A DNA stretch of 64,000 bases from Thereva unica (GCA_949987705.1 OX465281.1:202603112-202667111); one strand, 5' to 3'; counted from the first letter of the stretch, positions 43,605-55,630 are shown. Notes: generated from the sequence alone by a model not told the origin. A program made the numbers and translations.

Positions 43605-45292
43605 CTACACAGTTTGTTCTGTTATGAATGATGCTTGCGAACCAGAATCAATCAATATTCGTAGTAGCTCTTCCTTACCATTGCTGCCGAAGGTCTTAAT
43701 TAGTGCAGTAGCCAATAAAACTTGTTGATTTTGCGCTGCGTAGTTGGTGAGGACTTCCTTGCCTTTCCCTATCTTCGTGGTAGACGGTTGATTACCTTTC
43801 CTCAGTTTTTCATCGTGAAGTAAGGTGTGATGCCTTTTCTTGCAGATACTGCATTTAAAGCGGCTGTGACATACTTCCTTAATGTCGTGACTTAGGCAGT
43901 TCAGGCATAGTTTTTTACTTGTAATAGTTTCTAGACGGTTTTGAACTGGCAGTGATCTAAATTTATCGCAGGAGTATAATAAATGTCCTTTGTTACATAG
44001 GTGACATCGTTGATCAAGTGATGGAGTTATATTCCGTAATTCGTGGAATTTGGTTGGTTTTTGACTTGTCTGCTTCCAACTCCTGTTTTCATTCTGCAGG
44101 TCTCCCAAATTTTCTAGTGCGTTGAATCTTGTTTCTAGGAAATTAAATAATACTTCGAAAGTTGGTATTTTCTTTGGTTTTAGTAGCGTAATCTCAAAAA
44201 ACCTTAATGTCTCTACATCAACCTTACGTAGTATTATTGGAGTGACTAATGCTGCCCAGGAGCTAGTGTTCACACCTAGGTTATTAATAGCTCTTAGGGA
44301 CTCCTTCAGGGTGTCGTGTATATGTTTTATTCCAGAAGCTGATTCTGCCTTCAGCGTTGGGAGATCAAGCAACCTGTTTACTTGAGTTGTGACAAGTTTC
44401 CTTTCATTGCCAAATCTGTCAATTAGCATTTCCCACGCGTCATCGTAATTTTCTTCGGAAATGTCCAAATGGCTTATATGGTTCATTGCTTCTCCGGCTA
44501 CATTAGTTTTAAGGTATTGCATTTTTTCTACTCTTGATAATTTGTTGTTCTCATGGATTAGTTTGGAGTATACGTTAAAAAAGCTTCTCCAAGAATCAAA
44601 AGTCCCGTCGAATACGGGAACAGTTAATCTCGGTAAACGCATCTCCTTTTGTAGAAGCATATTATCCGCAACTTCTTTTTTGTTTTGCAAGCTTATTATG
44701 ATACCATAATAAGTTTGCTTTATTTCCTCGCATAGATGGGTCAATTTTGTCATGCAGTGGTCATCGGTGTAAAGCTGCGTTTCTTCAAACAGTTGCTGCA
44801 AGCTTCTAAAGTTCTCCGAAAGCTCTTGAGTGTAGAATTCGATCGCACCTTTGGATATTACTTCCTCTAAGTTGATGGAAGTTAATTGTTGCTTGAATGC
44901 TTCCATTCTCAGCGACAATTTTTTTTGGCGTATTTCATTTTCGTTTGACAATAATTGTTTCGATGAGCTTTCTACACCTGCTTGGTCAGCATTCGTTAAT
45001 GATGCAACATATGCCATAGTGTATGTATACAGCAAATTTTGTGCTTGCTCCACAACGGCGACGACTTGCTGATAATAATTGCTTTGATGATACTTATGGG
45101 TTGGCTCGTTGTACTTTAAAATTTCCTCATTACAGTGGTCAAAATCTTACCATAATTCATCCAATTCTTTGTATCTTCTCTGAATTGTATTTGGAACTCG
45201 TCTATCCTTAGGTTCTTTTTGATGAGGTCCAAAAGATGGATAATGGTTTTACCCGTTGTAGCTTGTTGGGTGGTTAATTGATCCAAGTCCAT
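43605..45292 (-). pseudogene. BEL gag and protease start
   Basis: The first in-frame ATG of the gag-like coding sequence is at 45292 (MDLDQLTTQQATTGKTIIHL). The frame shifts near 45150 and then stays open to 43605. The main body contains the DUF1759-type Gag core (RLTVPVFDGTFDSWRSFFNV, EKMQYLKTNVAGEAMNHISH). Two Cys/His zinc-binding blocks follow: CHLCNKGHLLYSCDKF, and CLNCLSHDIKEVCH with CSICKKRHHTLLH. The protease active site LRILIDSGSQASFI comes next, and a TAG follows seven codons after its end. Gag packages element RNA; the zinc fingers bind nucleic acid. Confidence 0.88.
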
Positions 45293-45661
45293 TGCGGTTG
45301 TTGGGGTGTGTCTTGGTGGATATTGTCAGTGGTAGCCTTGATTGGTGTCGTTGTGACTCTGTTGAACTCTGGTATTGACTTAGGTCGTCAAATTGTAACT
45401 TGACGCCAAGGTTGATGACTCGTGTTGGGAAGGTGAATGTTAAACTCTGGGAAAAGTTTTAATTCCTCAGTTGATTGTAGTCTTTCGGTTGTATATTTTC
45501 CTCGGTGGTGACTGATCGGTGTAATTAACGCGATGCCGTGGAATGTTGCTCGATGATCGGTTGTAAATCGATGATCGGTGGTGGTGTTGTCAGGTTTATT
45601 TACGATGGTTTTCTCAGGTGCTGCTTACTCCTTGTAGGGGCGCACTGGTTTTCCTTTTGCA
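45293..45661 (-). other. BEL leader region between primer site and gag
   Basis: About 370 bases of untranslated leader, rich in G/T on the plus strand, with no separate gene. Confidence 0.6.
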
Positions 45662-45677
45662 GGCTCGAAGGACCAAA
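45662..45677 (-). promoter_or_regulatory. tRNA primer-binding site
   Basis: On the element strand TTTGGTCCTTCGAGCC begins immediately after the 5' LTR. TGGTCCTTCGAGCC is complementary to a tRNA 3' end finishing in CCA. The identity of the tRNA is not determined. Confidence 0.75.
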
Positions 45678-46094
45678 TGATGAACTCTGGGTGAGTAGTG
45701 GATGTGTAGTAGGACGTGTTAAAGACCGCACAACTTTTACTCTGGGTGAGTAGTGGATGTGTAGTAGGACGTGTTAAAGACCGCACAACTTTAACAATTT
45801 GGATAGCGGTTTTATGAGTGAAAATATACTTATACTTGAGTTAATTCTTTATTTCCTTTTACTGTTCTATAAGAATCAGTTAGTAAGACTACGATTAAAG
45901 TATTTGCATTTGGGCTTATATATTAATTGCTTGACCTACTTAATTAATATATTTTTAATTATATATTATTACCTAATATCTTCGTTGTTCTAGATTGCTT
46001 GTAACACTTGAAGTAATGTAGGTTGTTGGATATTACTTCATTAATTTATTTAGGTTAAATTGGTTAAATTATGTTTTTGTGATGTGCTTGCACA
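45678..46094 (-). repeat. 5' LTR of the BEL element (417 bp)
   Basis: It is almost identical to the 3' LTR, with the same TG...CA ends and the same internal 55-bp tandem duplication. Promoter elements should lie here, but I could not pin down a TATA box with confidence in this AT-rich sequence. Confidence 0.93.
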
Positions 46095-46881
46095 CTGGTG
46101 TTCACCAAGCGACGTTTTGGCTTTAATAACAGTTTTGTAATCATCTGATGGCATTCTATCTTTCGCTATTTTGAACAATCGAACCAGTCCTTTCTTTCGT
46201 GCAAAAATAATTGGATTGAAGCGGCGATACTATGTCTTGTTTCTTGAATGTAATCGTAGCGTTGTTGCACTTGTTGTTCGTCATCTGCTTTTCCCATAAG
46301 ATAGATTTGGAGAAATTTGTGCTCTTTGTCTGGAAGAGGTAGTTGAGATCCAGCGGTATGTAAATTTGCCCTTGCACTTTGAATGTTGTTATGGATGACT
46401 TTGGTCGCACCAAACGGTGTTTTTTGGAAACAGGAGTTGTATTTACGAGTATTTGTCAAAAAATGCTTCGACTCGGGCGCTTCGCCTGTAAGGGAGAAAC
46501 GTATAAAATTCAATTTTGTATGTTTGCTTGTTTGGTCTGCATTTGTATTATGTACCTGCTACCAATGAGAATATAACGGTTCCGGAGGTTGATTCAACTC
46601 TGGCAACACAACTTTTGCACAGCACATTCTAGGAGTTTCGTTATTGTATTTGATGGCATTGCAATACCGAGACAGTTTGTTTATTGAGCCAATAATTACA
46701 GATGGCTTGAGTCATCTTCAGCACTGTAACTGAAAGCAGCAAGTTCCAATAGAACGTTCGCTGTGCGTCGAGCACGAACTTTTCGCATACGATTCGCTAA
46801 GTTTCTTGCTGCTTCTTCAAAAGTGATTCTTCTTTCTAGATCCATTCTGATTGGATTAATGTTGTTAAGAATTACAAACAA
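46095..46881 (-). pseudogene. Helitron Rep-helicase, upstream half, interrupted by BEL element
   Basis: Reading downward from 46857: MDLERRITFEEAARNLANRM with an Arg-rich start, a gap, then a Helitron-type block in two overlapping frames. The first frame carries FGATKVIHNNIQSARANLHT (46440-46360) and LPLPDKEHKFLQIYLMGKAD. The block continues with an Asp/Glu-rich helix QQRYDYIQETRHSIAASIQL (about 46200). VIKAKTSLGEHQ then runs up to the BEL boundary at 46095. The other side of the insertion resumes within a few codons in the same domain. Frameshifts near 46420 and 46170 show that it was already decaying or has decayed since. The region 46520-46690 has no recognisable block. Confidence 0.65.
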
Positions 46882-46984
46882 TTATTTCATCCTTTTTTTG
46901 TGCATTTTGTGCGGTTTTTTCTGAAATCGGTTTTTAAATTTTTTTTTATTTCGTACTTTTTAGTCCATTCATTTTTTTCGGGGG

Positions 46985-47625
46985 CAATATTGATATTGAT
47001 ATTTATTTATGGACAATTTATGTACAAAGACAGAGTCTTACAAATAGTACACTATTCTACTATAGGCATGAATACAAAATCAAAAAGTGTTAATAATGAA
47101 GCTAAAAATTACTGGAGACTACATTACAATAAAGCACATAAGAAATGAATAAAAAATTAGAAAGAATAAATAAAATAAATAAAAAAATTAGAAAAAGAAA
47201 AGAAAACGGAAAAACAGAAAGAAGAAGAATAAAGTAAGAAACTAATTAAAATGATAAAAATTATATAAAAAAGCAAAACAAAGGCATGTGATGTGTGGAT
47301 AAATGGGCAGATGCTAGACTTCGGAGAAGTGAGTAGTAATAAATTTTCTGAATCTGTTAGCGGAAGCAGCTGATTGGATTATTTGGGGCAAGGAATTCCA
47401 TATTCTCCCAATATGAACGAAGTAAGAACTTTCGAGAACTTTGAAGTTGAATTTCGGAAGTGCTATCATTTTATGTCTTGTACTTCGGAGTAGCTTAATG
47501 AATTCTCTGAGGTAGGCAGGTTCGTCGCTATTAAGAACTTTATAAAAAAAGAGTAGGTTATTCTTAACTAGATGATTTGTTAAAGAGCAATATAAAAAAA
47601 ATATTAAGGTAGGTCTACACGGCAC
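46985..47625 (-). pseudogene. 3' end of a LINE, C-terminal RT tail and 3' UTR
   Basis: The frame 47314-47625 contains NNLLFFYKVLNSDEPAYLRE, then SSYFVHIGRIWNSLPQIIQS and ANRFRKFITTHF. This is the (R/S)-x-x-x-WNSLP ... F+ ... L/F layout closing CR1/Jockey-type LINE proteins. It is a different family from the LINE at 17 kb by sequence. The roughly 330 bases below it are probably 3' UTR with an AT-rich end. The rest is missing. Confidence 0.65.
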
Positions 47626-48094
47626 AAATAGATCGTTGCGTGTGAACTCAACTTTTCGGCTTGCACAATGTAAAATGTTTGGATTGTACCAAATATGTCT
47701 CGGTGATGTTTGACCACTTGCTCCTCCGACCTTATCATAATCAATATATCATAATATAACGCGTAGATAAGTATAAATATAATGCGCAATAACTAATGGA
47801 GGTAATTTTCACTCGTCATTTGCACTCAGTTTATTTACACAATTCGACTTGCGCCAGACAATGCAGCGTACGTATTGCGAGAATGAATCTTCTTTTTAAA
47901 TCCATTCTGAGAAGTATAACACCCCGCCGCGCCATCGAAAAAAATCGAAGCAGTAACTAAATAGTTTTTAAAGTAATGTATTTGCATATTTTCGGACGAA
48001 TTAACAAAAAAAAACTTATTTAATATGAAACAAAATTCTCAGGGGGAAATTAAAAGAAATATTTATTGTGAAGTCGATAGCTTACTGTACTATA
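47626..48094. other. Non-coding interval
   Basis: No gene is recognised. Near 47885 the plus strand repeats GAATCTTCTTTTTAAATCCATTCTGA, close to GATTCTTCTTTCTAGATCCATTCTGA at 46825, the complement of the start of the Helitron relic. A second Helitron start fragment is therefore possible here. Confidence 0.35.
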
Positions 48095-48440
48095 CTCGTC
48101 ATATACTTTCATTTGATACCCATAACAAGGACGTTCTAAAGAAACAGTAAGCCGCCAATTTGGGTTTTGAATGACGCCACATAGCGAAGTGTGTTCTACT
48201 TGTCACACCCTTATATTTGATACCCATTTCGGGGGTCGGGGAGCCCAATTGCAAAATTCGACTGCTATCTTGGAACCGCCATCTTGATTTTTTTACAAAA
48301 TGATCAGATTGTATTGTCATGCGAACTATACGTATGTGTAAAATTTGCAGTTGATCGGTTATATGGAAGTAGGTCAAAATCAAGTTCAACATTTGTTTAC
48401 AGTACACACCCATACAAATCAAGGAAATATAAGCTTAATT
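48095..48440 (+). repeat. Second copy of the TTTGATACCCAT repeat
   Basis: It aligns with about 9838-10240, sharing TTTCATTTGATACCCATAAC, GCCGCCATCTTGATTTTTTT and GGTTATATGGAAGTAGGTCAAAATCA, with some subrepeats missing. Confidence 0.65.
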
Positions 48441-48684
48441 GTCATTGATATCGGGGAAATAAAATGTAAACAATAAAATTCTTTGATTCTTCACCCACGT
48501 CATTTCTTTATTCAATATAAACAATAGTTTTTGAGCTGCAAATAAAAACTATATGCCATAATTTCGTTATCATCGGTTTTTGTTCTGGAAGCAAATTTAG
48601 AGACGTATTCGCGTCAAAAACTTGTTTCATATGAAACAAAATCCCCCAAGGAAATTAAAAAAAAATTATGATGACAAAAAAAAA

Positions 48685-48925
48685 GCACCGCGATCCGAGG
48701 AATCGAACTCGCAGCCCTACAGAGCCCCCAGCTGAGAGTACTTCTCCCTAGCCCTCTGCGCCATGGCAGATACTATCAATGGTTGACTAATATGTTAATA
48801 AATCATTTCAGAAAGAAGAAAACGAGAAAAAGAAAACAATCGCTCCGACCGGCCAGGCTTGAACCTGCAAAGCTACGCGCCGCTGGATCGAGGACCCAAC
48901 GCGCTACGCACTCTCCCACCGGCCT
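48685..48925 (-). repeat. Two tRNA-like sequences side by side
   Basis: On the minus strand, about 48688-48770 has A-box-like TGGCGCAGAGGGCTAGG and B-box-like GAGTTCGATTCCTCGG. About 48845-48928 has GGTGGGAGAGTGCGTAGCG and CAGGTTCAAGCCTGG. Neither closes a regular seven-base acceptor stem, so I read them as tRNA-derived repeat heads and not as functional tRNA genes. Confidence 0.45.
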
Positions 48926-48999
48926 TCTACCAGTTTCGCAACAATAAAGTAATTTGTTCGGTGCCTATGAAATGTTTATGTTGAACTAATTTTAACAGT

Positions 49000-49195
49000 T
49001 TTTTATTCCTAATTTCGAACTCCGTTATCAGAATTTCGAAAAAATTGAACGGGATCACCGTGCGAAACTCCCCCTTCAAATGAACAAAAAAAAAGCAAAA
49101 AAGTTATTGGATTACAAAGTTATGCGTGAACAGGACTAGAAAATACCTACACGTCGAATTGAGTAACCTCCTCTTTTTTTGAAGTCGGTTAAAAA
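49000..49195 (+). repeat. Dispersed-repeat tail ending GAAGTCGGTTAAAAA
   Basis: The stretch GTCGAATTGAGTAACCTCCTC followed by TTTTTTTGAAGTCGGTTAAAA is a familiar ending of a dispersed insect repeat. The preceding text (ACGGGATCACCGTGCGAAAC) belongs to the same unit. It may form one element with the tRNA-like sequences upstream. Confidence 0.45.
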
Positions 49196-49659
49196 TTAAA
49201 AAATTATATCTTCTAATTTCAGATTTAGAAATGGACCTTTGACGGTGATGGACATTATACCCTTGCAGTCATGTACTGAGGGGGTGTGACATTAGACGAA
49301 TATTGTCCAATCAGACATGTAATATAATGCAGAAAAATCAGGTCTTGAAATTGCTTTGCCGCAGGCCTCTCATCTACTGACTCGGATTTGATTTGTTTTT
49401 TGTTTACCCAGATGCCAGCCTCTTCCCGTATTGCAGAATTCTAGGCTTATATCTAAGAATTCAGAGGAATTCCTTTATTATCCATTATACCTAAATCATC
49501 CGACATTTCCGTTTCTCCTTACCTTGTTGATCAATTCTGTACCGATTGACTGGAGGATACACTATATTCAATGTTTTTCTATTTGTAAGTAGAATGACAA
49601 GATATTCCGATTTTATAACTCTTGAACAACCTACCTTCAGCTAACCTGGAAATGGCACA

Positions 49660-49925
49660 ATTTAGAATTTATGATCATAAATTCGATATTTACTACCTTA
49701 AAAACTCCCATATATACCGATATTAATTGGAATCTGAATACTTTTTGATTTGAAAATTCGTCGGCTATTTTGAATTTATAAGTATTGACCAAAAAAATCG
49801 TTATTTGCGACCTTAAAAACCCCTACCCACTTTCATTGGAATCGGAATAAAATTGGCAAATTTTATTTCTGTGGCAATTTTGAATCGGTCATATTTCAGC
49901 GGCCAATTTGAATTTCAAAAATCGG
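49660..49925 (+). repeat. Two degenerate direct repeats
   Basis: TTTACTACCTTAAAAACTCCC ... ATTGGAATCTGAATA and TTTGCGACCTTAAAAACCCCT ... ATTGGAATCGGAATA are related units about 100-110 bp apart, each followed by a GGC(T/A)ATTTTGAAT block. They are non-coding. Confidence 0.55.
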
Positions 49926-51293
49926 GATTCGAGGTGCATTATAGGAGACCTCCACCGACCTATATGCAAAAATTCAAAGCTCTGCGAAGATTTTCAACGA
50001 AGCTCCCCATGACAGCACCATCTAGACGTGGCTTTAGAAAGTAGTAAAATAGCCTATGTTTTAAGTTTTAATGTAAATAGCACATGATTAAAATTTCATT
50101 ATGATCGGTTGCACCGTGTAAGAGCTTATTGCGAACATCCACAGTAGGAAAATTTGTCAGCTCTTACGTGGTAATTGTTTGTTTCTTGTCTGAAAAGCGT
50201 AAAATTGTAAGATCTTACCTAATGTAATGTTGAGTAATCGAAAGTGTAATAACACGGATGCTCTCATGGTAGGTATTTCAAGTTGATTTAATATTTACAA
50301 CATCGGTATCATTACTTTCATTTACTGCTCATTACTTAAGGTAATGCCTAAACTATTTTCTCAGCAGAAGTTCAATAATATGTAAGTTTTTAAAATATAT
50401 TTTAGGACATTTTATCATTTACGCTCTACCCCTTTAGTCTTCTTGTACTGCTAAATCTTGTACTGCTATTGCTGCTTCCTTATCGTAACAATACCACTTA
50501 TGTTTTCTTCTTTTAATTTAGGAACACAATATAATTCTTTTAAATTTAATTTAATGTTGTACTATTTTACATTTTTTTGCTATTTACATGCACTTTTATT
50601 TTACCACAACTCTAGGTTCGAACTTTTAGATTAACTTTATTACTAAAGACTTATACTTTTTCTATTTTTAATATTTACGTTGTTTTTTCTTTTTTTACAA
50701 TTGACAACTAATTAGATTTTTATTTTTTCTCATTACTTAGCCTCAGTCGATTATGTTTTTCGAAACATATCTCCTTAGCTAAGTAAACCCGGAAGTAGTA
50801 GGACGATGTCCCTACACTGCTTTGATCATAATTGGTGCGCAGGCATTCCAGCAGCCAAAACGCCTTCTTCCGTGTTGGAATAAAGCATCTGTTAAAGAAT
50901 TGACAAGTTCTTCTTGTCTTCTTCCTAATATTTTATTCTAGTACAGTTGTTGTTAACTTTTTCTTGTTGAGTTAAGTTCATTTTTTTAACAAAATTTATA
51001 AATTATTTTTATCTAAAATACAACGGTCAAAATAACGTGCCATCTTTTAAGCTCTGCTAACCTTCGGTCCTTCCCGCAGCTTCTCCACAAAAAACAAATT
51101 AGAAACAAACAGTACAAAAAGAAAACAAATTTTTAAATCCTACCTACACAGCTTCCAGAGTGACAGATCGCAGCTCACCCATACATCAAAAATACACGAT
51201 GGAGGGACAGGCTCCCAAGTTCCCCACGAACATCTACTGTCTGCACCAAAATAAATATCGTATCACGTTTATCCGAAAATTCAGATCACTTCA
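49926..51293. other. AT-rich non-coding interval
   Basis: No gene or RNA recognised. The last 200 bases (51100-51293) are less A/T-rich and, across the element inserted at 51294, may be continuous with 55631 onward. Confidence 0.35.
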
Positions 51294-54200
51294 GGGGCCA
51301 GTTCACGCAATTCGACGTCGACTGAAAACGACACGTTAAATGTCGTTTTGGGTTCACGCAAGTCGACGTTTTATGTTTGTCGTTTTAAAAGTGTCGTTAA
51401 TCTTCTCGACGCCAGATTTGGCGTCGAATTCATTTATTGTTGTATTAAAAACGAGTTGTGAGCCAATTAGAGCAGAGCAGAAATAATTTTACACAAAACT
51501 TTTTTACAGTTCTGAACGAGCAAAATGTAATAGAAAAAGAAAAACTATTAGTTGAAAAATAACAATTATAACTACTCCAAGACATTGATTATATACTAAG
51601 TAGATATGGACAAACGCGATTCAAATTAACTTCCAGTTACGGCACCACGAGCTGGGGGCGCTAATATCGCAGGGTTTTATGCTCCGCTATATATGGTTAG
51701 TTTCCGAAATAAACTTTCTTGTTTATGTGAAAGCCCTTTGCGCATTTGAAAACAAAATCAGAAGCTGCAGCTTTGAGTTTAGTGGCGGTGGATCTAAAAA
51801 TAGATTTCTATGCGCTTATTCCTATTGTTTTGTTCGGGAAGGGCAAAGAGGGTGATAAAATGATGATGATTTCGTAGCCGATGGGTGAAATTTGACAATG
51901 AGGGAAAAAAATGAATGGACGAGACAACTTTAATGGGAAATTTGGCTACAAGCATGTTTTTATTATCTTGAGAAATGAAATGGATTTGAAGGAATTATTT
52001 CACTTTTTTAGCGAAAAAGTGACAAATTTTTAGATTTTTTTCTCAGGTATTTTAGTTCGTAGAAATTTGAAATTTTTAGGGATAATTGTATTACTATTGA
52101 TATCTATATATAAAATAATTTTTATTTTTGATTTTATTTATCGTTATTTATGTATGTATGTGGCATGGCTAAAAACAACCCTTTGTAGCGTTAGTACGTT
52201 ATGTCCTTCAAGTCAGGATGCAGTGTCTATTAGTAAGTTTAGGTTAGTCTGGATGGTGCGTCAGTAGATTTCGATGAACCTTGGGTTTTATCTGTGAGGT
52301 GTAATATGGTCCCAGCAACACCGACTGTGTTCTAATTATTAACGAAGGGGAGGTATTTAGTGGGCTTGGGATGGGCCGAGTTGGCTAGTCTTGGAAAAAA
52401 GGTGCATGTAGGTAAAAGCGGTAAAAATTAGCGAGGGCTGCTACATTTCTACAGTGGCTTGAAGAGTTTATAGAGGAGCAAAATGGGCCAGCCAAGGCAA
52501 GCTAGTTTTTAGGGTAATATAGGTTCGCGCCACGCAACCGTCAAAAACAATTAAATTTAAAGTCTTTTATTACAACAAAAGCTAAGGATTTAGAACGAGT
52601 TAAAATAAATTGAGAGGACAATTAAACAAATTATAGTAATTACAACCAGACGTATTTTGATAAAGACTAAACCGAAACTGAATCTCTGTTCTTTAATTTA
52701 ATTTTTCCAAACGTGAAAGAAGAGATTACACCTAACTTACTTAATATTAATAATGTTACAATATTGCTAACTAAGCGTCTGGGGGTAGCCGGATGCTCCC
52801 GAAGTATCGATGTCATCGATGGTGGCTCATGAACTTTTGGTTGGGGTCATGTGTCGTATGGGGTGTGGCCGTGGGAATAGAACTTTTACCCAGATATACG
52901 AGTTACGTTCAATACAATTCAATACAAGGCGGAATGTAGGAATTGTAGATTGTAGTCAGGGCAGTTGGCTGAAGGAGGAGCTTGCCTCTCTTGAGAAATC
53001 TCAGTCATTGATAAGCTTGTTTGGCGATTTGGAATATGTGATTACTTCATCGCAGATCTGGGACCTTATTCTCTATTACAATATTGTCATATTTTTTCAA
53101 TGAAATGCCGAAACCGTATTTTCTATTACAATACATATTGGCATTCATTTTTCATGAAAATTTAACAATATTGGCAAATTTTTACTTGAAAGCTGTTTCG
53201 TTTTCGGATCGGATTTAACAATATTGTAATAAGGAATAGGGGGCCTGATTATGTCTAAATTTACGAATCCACCAAGGCATTTGCTCGCAGGCTTTTGACG
53301 TGAAAATGACGTAATTAGATGATGTTTCAGATTTTCCCCCTGAGGTAAAGAGAAGGACGGTACAATTTTTCGTAGGGATGAGAGTTCACACTCTATTCGA
53401 CAATGTCTGGTCCGTGCTTGTCTTATATTTAGGAAGGCGTAGAAGTAGGCACAACTATGAATTGGGTTGGAGGGGATTGAGAGCAGATCCCTAATGAATA
53501 TTAGAAAGAGATCAGGTGAGAGAATCGACCCTTGGGCAACGCCCGCCGTGATTCGACGCCATCCAATACTAGCTTAATTGAACAGCCACAAACGAAGCTC
53601 TCAAATCAGTTCTTTAGAACTGAGATGTAAGTTAATTTTACAGTTTTACATTAGGCGTCGAATTTTTCACTTTTTCCGTTGCCTGCATAACTCTACTCTC
53701 AATTTTCTGCCAAAATGTATGTAGTTTTGAAGCGGGGCGCTTTTTCAACTCAGTGATTTGCAAAGTAATTACTGTTAAGAAAATGACAAGCATTTAACAA
53801 AATTTACCCTTGAACCAAAGAAAATATATTAAAAATGAATGAAAATATTGTCGAGTTAAATATAGAACTTATTAATAAACTAGCTGAAGTGGATTTGATG
53901 TTTAATAGTGGGTCTATACGAAAGTGGCTCTAGTCCGTTGTACCTACTTTGATGTTTGGTACATATGAGCGTTTTCTATTCTTGATTTTTTTTCGTCTGT
54001 TCTTCCAGTACTAGCACCAAGCACCTTCATTAAAGCTGGTCGTCCGAAACAAGAGCCTGCGATCCCTCGTCATACCTATAACTACACAAAATTTCTACAT
54101 CTACAAATTTCTTTTTTAATTTTGGCTCTCGTTACAACCTAAACATCAAGAATTCCTACTTGTTTGCAATCTTTTTGTCGCACAAAACAAGTGTGATTTT

Positions 54201-55630
54201 GTGCTGAGGCACCGGCCAATAATTATAGGTTTTCACGGCAGGCTTCCAGTTGTATAATATGTTTTGATATATACATGTACATAATATACCAAAATTCTTA
54301 GAGTTTTTGCTAATTATTTACTATATCACCCCACTTCCAGGGAGTAGGAGTGGGGGTAATAAGGGAGGTTGACCTAAACACGTTTCTTTTGGAATTAGCC
54401 CTTGGTCATCCCTTAAAAAGTTATTCACTGTTGAAATTTTGCAAAAATCACCTTTTTACGTTATTACGACTTTGACGCTGGATTGTAAGACCCCAAAACT
54501 CTCCCACCCAACCTCTACATCATTCTCGAATTGGGCAAAATCATTTATTGCTGCTTATTTAAAGTAACAATTACCCTATATAAAAACATTTAAAAAAATC
54601 TTTCAAAATCGGAACCTTTCTTCCTTCATTGACGACTACCTAATCTTGAGAAATATGAAGTAGAGTTTTAACCGATAATTCTGATATTCTTTATTATAAT
54701 TCTATTATTGTAAGTACACACATATATTTAAATTTACCCAAACTAAATGGCTTAAATTTTCTCTGTTAGCAATAATAAAATAAATACACAAAAACTTGAA
54801 TTTTTGCTAAAAAAAAACCTATTTCATTTTTCTCAAATTAAAAAAAACGCGATGCTAAATTTCCTATTAAATCTCTCTTCCCATTCATTAATTCATTGTT
54901 CAGCCACCGACCAAGAAATCATCGTAGTTTCAGCCCACCCACCCCCATCCAAAACAAAACAAAAGGAATACCCGCGCAGGAATCTATTTTTAGACCCGAA
55001 ACTTTTGGCTTTTCTTCTAACATGCGTTAAGGGCTTTGAAATGCTTTTTTAAATTCAGGCGCAAACCCGCTTTTTTCAATTTTTACTAAAAAATAACAAA
55101 ATTAAAAAATGTGTCTATTTTATGATTATTATGCACTTATAAAGAAATATTATTATTTATATTATTAAACCAATGTTGAAAACCCATCCCCATTGATTTT
55201 AGAGGATTAAAACAAAAATTTCTATCACTAAAACTTAAATCGGTACAACTATCGCCATCTAACAAACCAGCTGGAAAGATGTTTGTCCATATCTACTTAC
55301 TCTATAATCAATGTCCAAGAAGAGTTAGATGTACAAAAATAAATTCAGAGTTGAGATTTTCCAATATTATTATGAATTTGTTTAATTAATTAATTTAATT
55401 ACTCACATTATTGAAGTTTTAGTATTATTTGCAACTTGTCCCCCTTGTGGATAATGTGAAAAGTGCAGCGGTTTCATTGGATTTTGCATACCTTTAGGAG
55501 AAATTATTTTGAGAAAACGACATTCGACACGTCGACTTACGTGAACCCAAATTCAACGTCGTAGAAATTAATGTCGTTTTCATAAAGCGTCGATGTCGAC
55601 GTCGAGTGTCGAATTGCGTGAACTGGCCCC
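51294..55630. mobile_element. 4.3-kb TIR element with GGGGCCAGTTCACGC ends
   Basis: The left end GGGGCCAGTTCACGCAATTC and the reverse complement of the right end are identical for at least 23 bases. Subterminal regions full of GTCGTTTT/GTCGAC blocks follow on both sides. A second matched pair lies further in: 51577-51618 (AAGACATTGATTATA ... AAGTAGATATGGACAAAC) against 55286-55322. I found no target duplication and no transposase of its own. The interior holds LINE debris and about 1.6 kb of unrecognised A/T-rich DNA (53641-55285). Confidence 0.75.
52160..53640 (-). pseudogene. Heavily decayed LINE copy (17-kb family)
   Basis: Successive blocks align with the reverse complement of the 17-kb LINE: the 3' UTR (52180-52270), the C-terminal region (GCTACATTTCTACAGTGGCT, 52439), GGCTGAAGGAGGAGCTTGCC (52968) with GATTTGGAATATGTGATTA, and GGGTTGGAGGGGATTGAGAG to GAACAGCCACAAACGAAGCTC (53461-53602). 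Unrelated sequence, including a repeated TTCTCTATTACAATATTG-type block near 53070-53130 and another stretch at 52500-52800, interrupts it. No frame is usable. Confidence 0.75.

Larger units (their letters stand above)
38545..46094 (-). mobile_element. BEL/Pao LTR retrotransposon with env-like gene, defective
   Basis: The element is on the minus strand and about 7.55 kb. LTRs are at 45678-46094 (5') and 38545-38959 (3'). The primer-binding site and polypurine tract lie directly inside the LTRs. Gag, protease, reverse transcriptase and RNase H are followed by a stub of integrase and an env-like gene. The reading frame is broken by several frameshifts and one nonsense codon, and parts of reverse transcriptase and integrase are deleted. 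It sits inside a Helitron gene. No matching target-site duplication is visible (GGCGT left, CTGGT right on the plus strand). Confidence 0.93.

Noticed and set aside
39000..44000. Numerous plus-strand frames across the LTR element
   Set aside because: All are antisense shadows of gag, pol and env frames.
38540..46099. 5-bp target-site duplication of the BEL element
   Set aside because: GGCGT and CTGGT match at only two of five positions, so no duplication is claimed.
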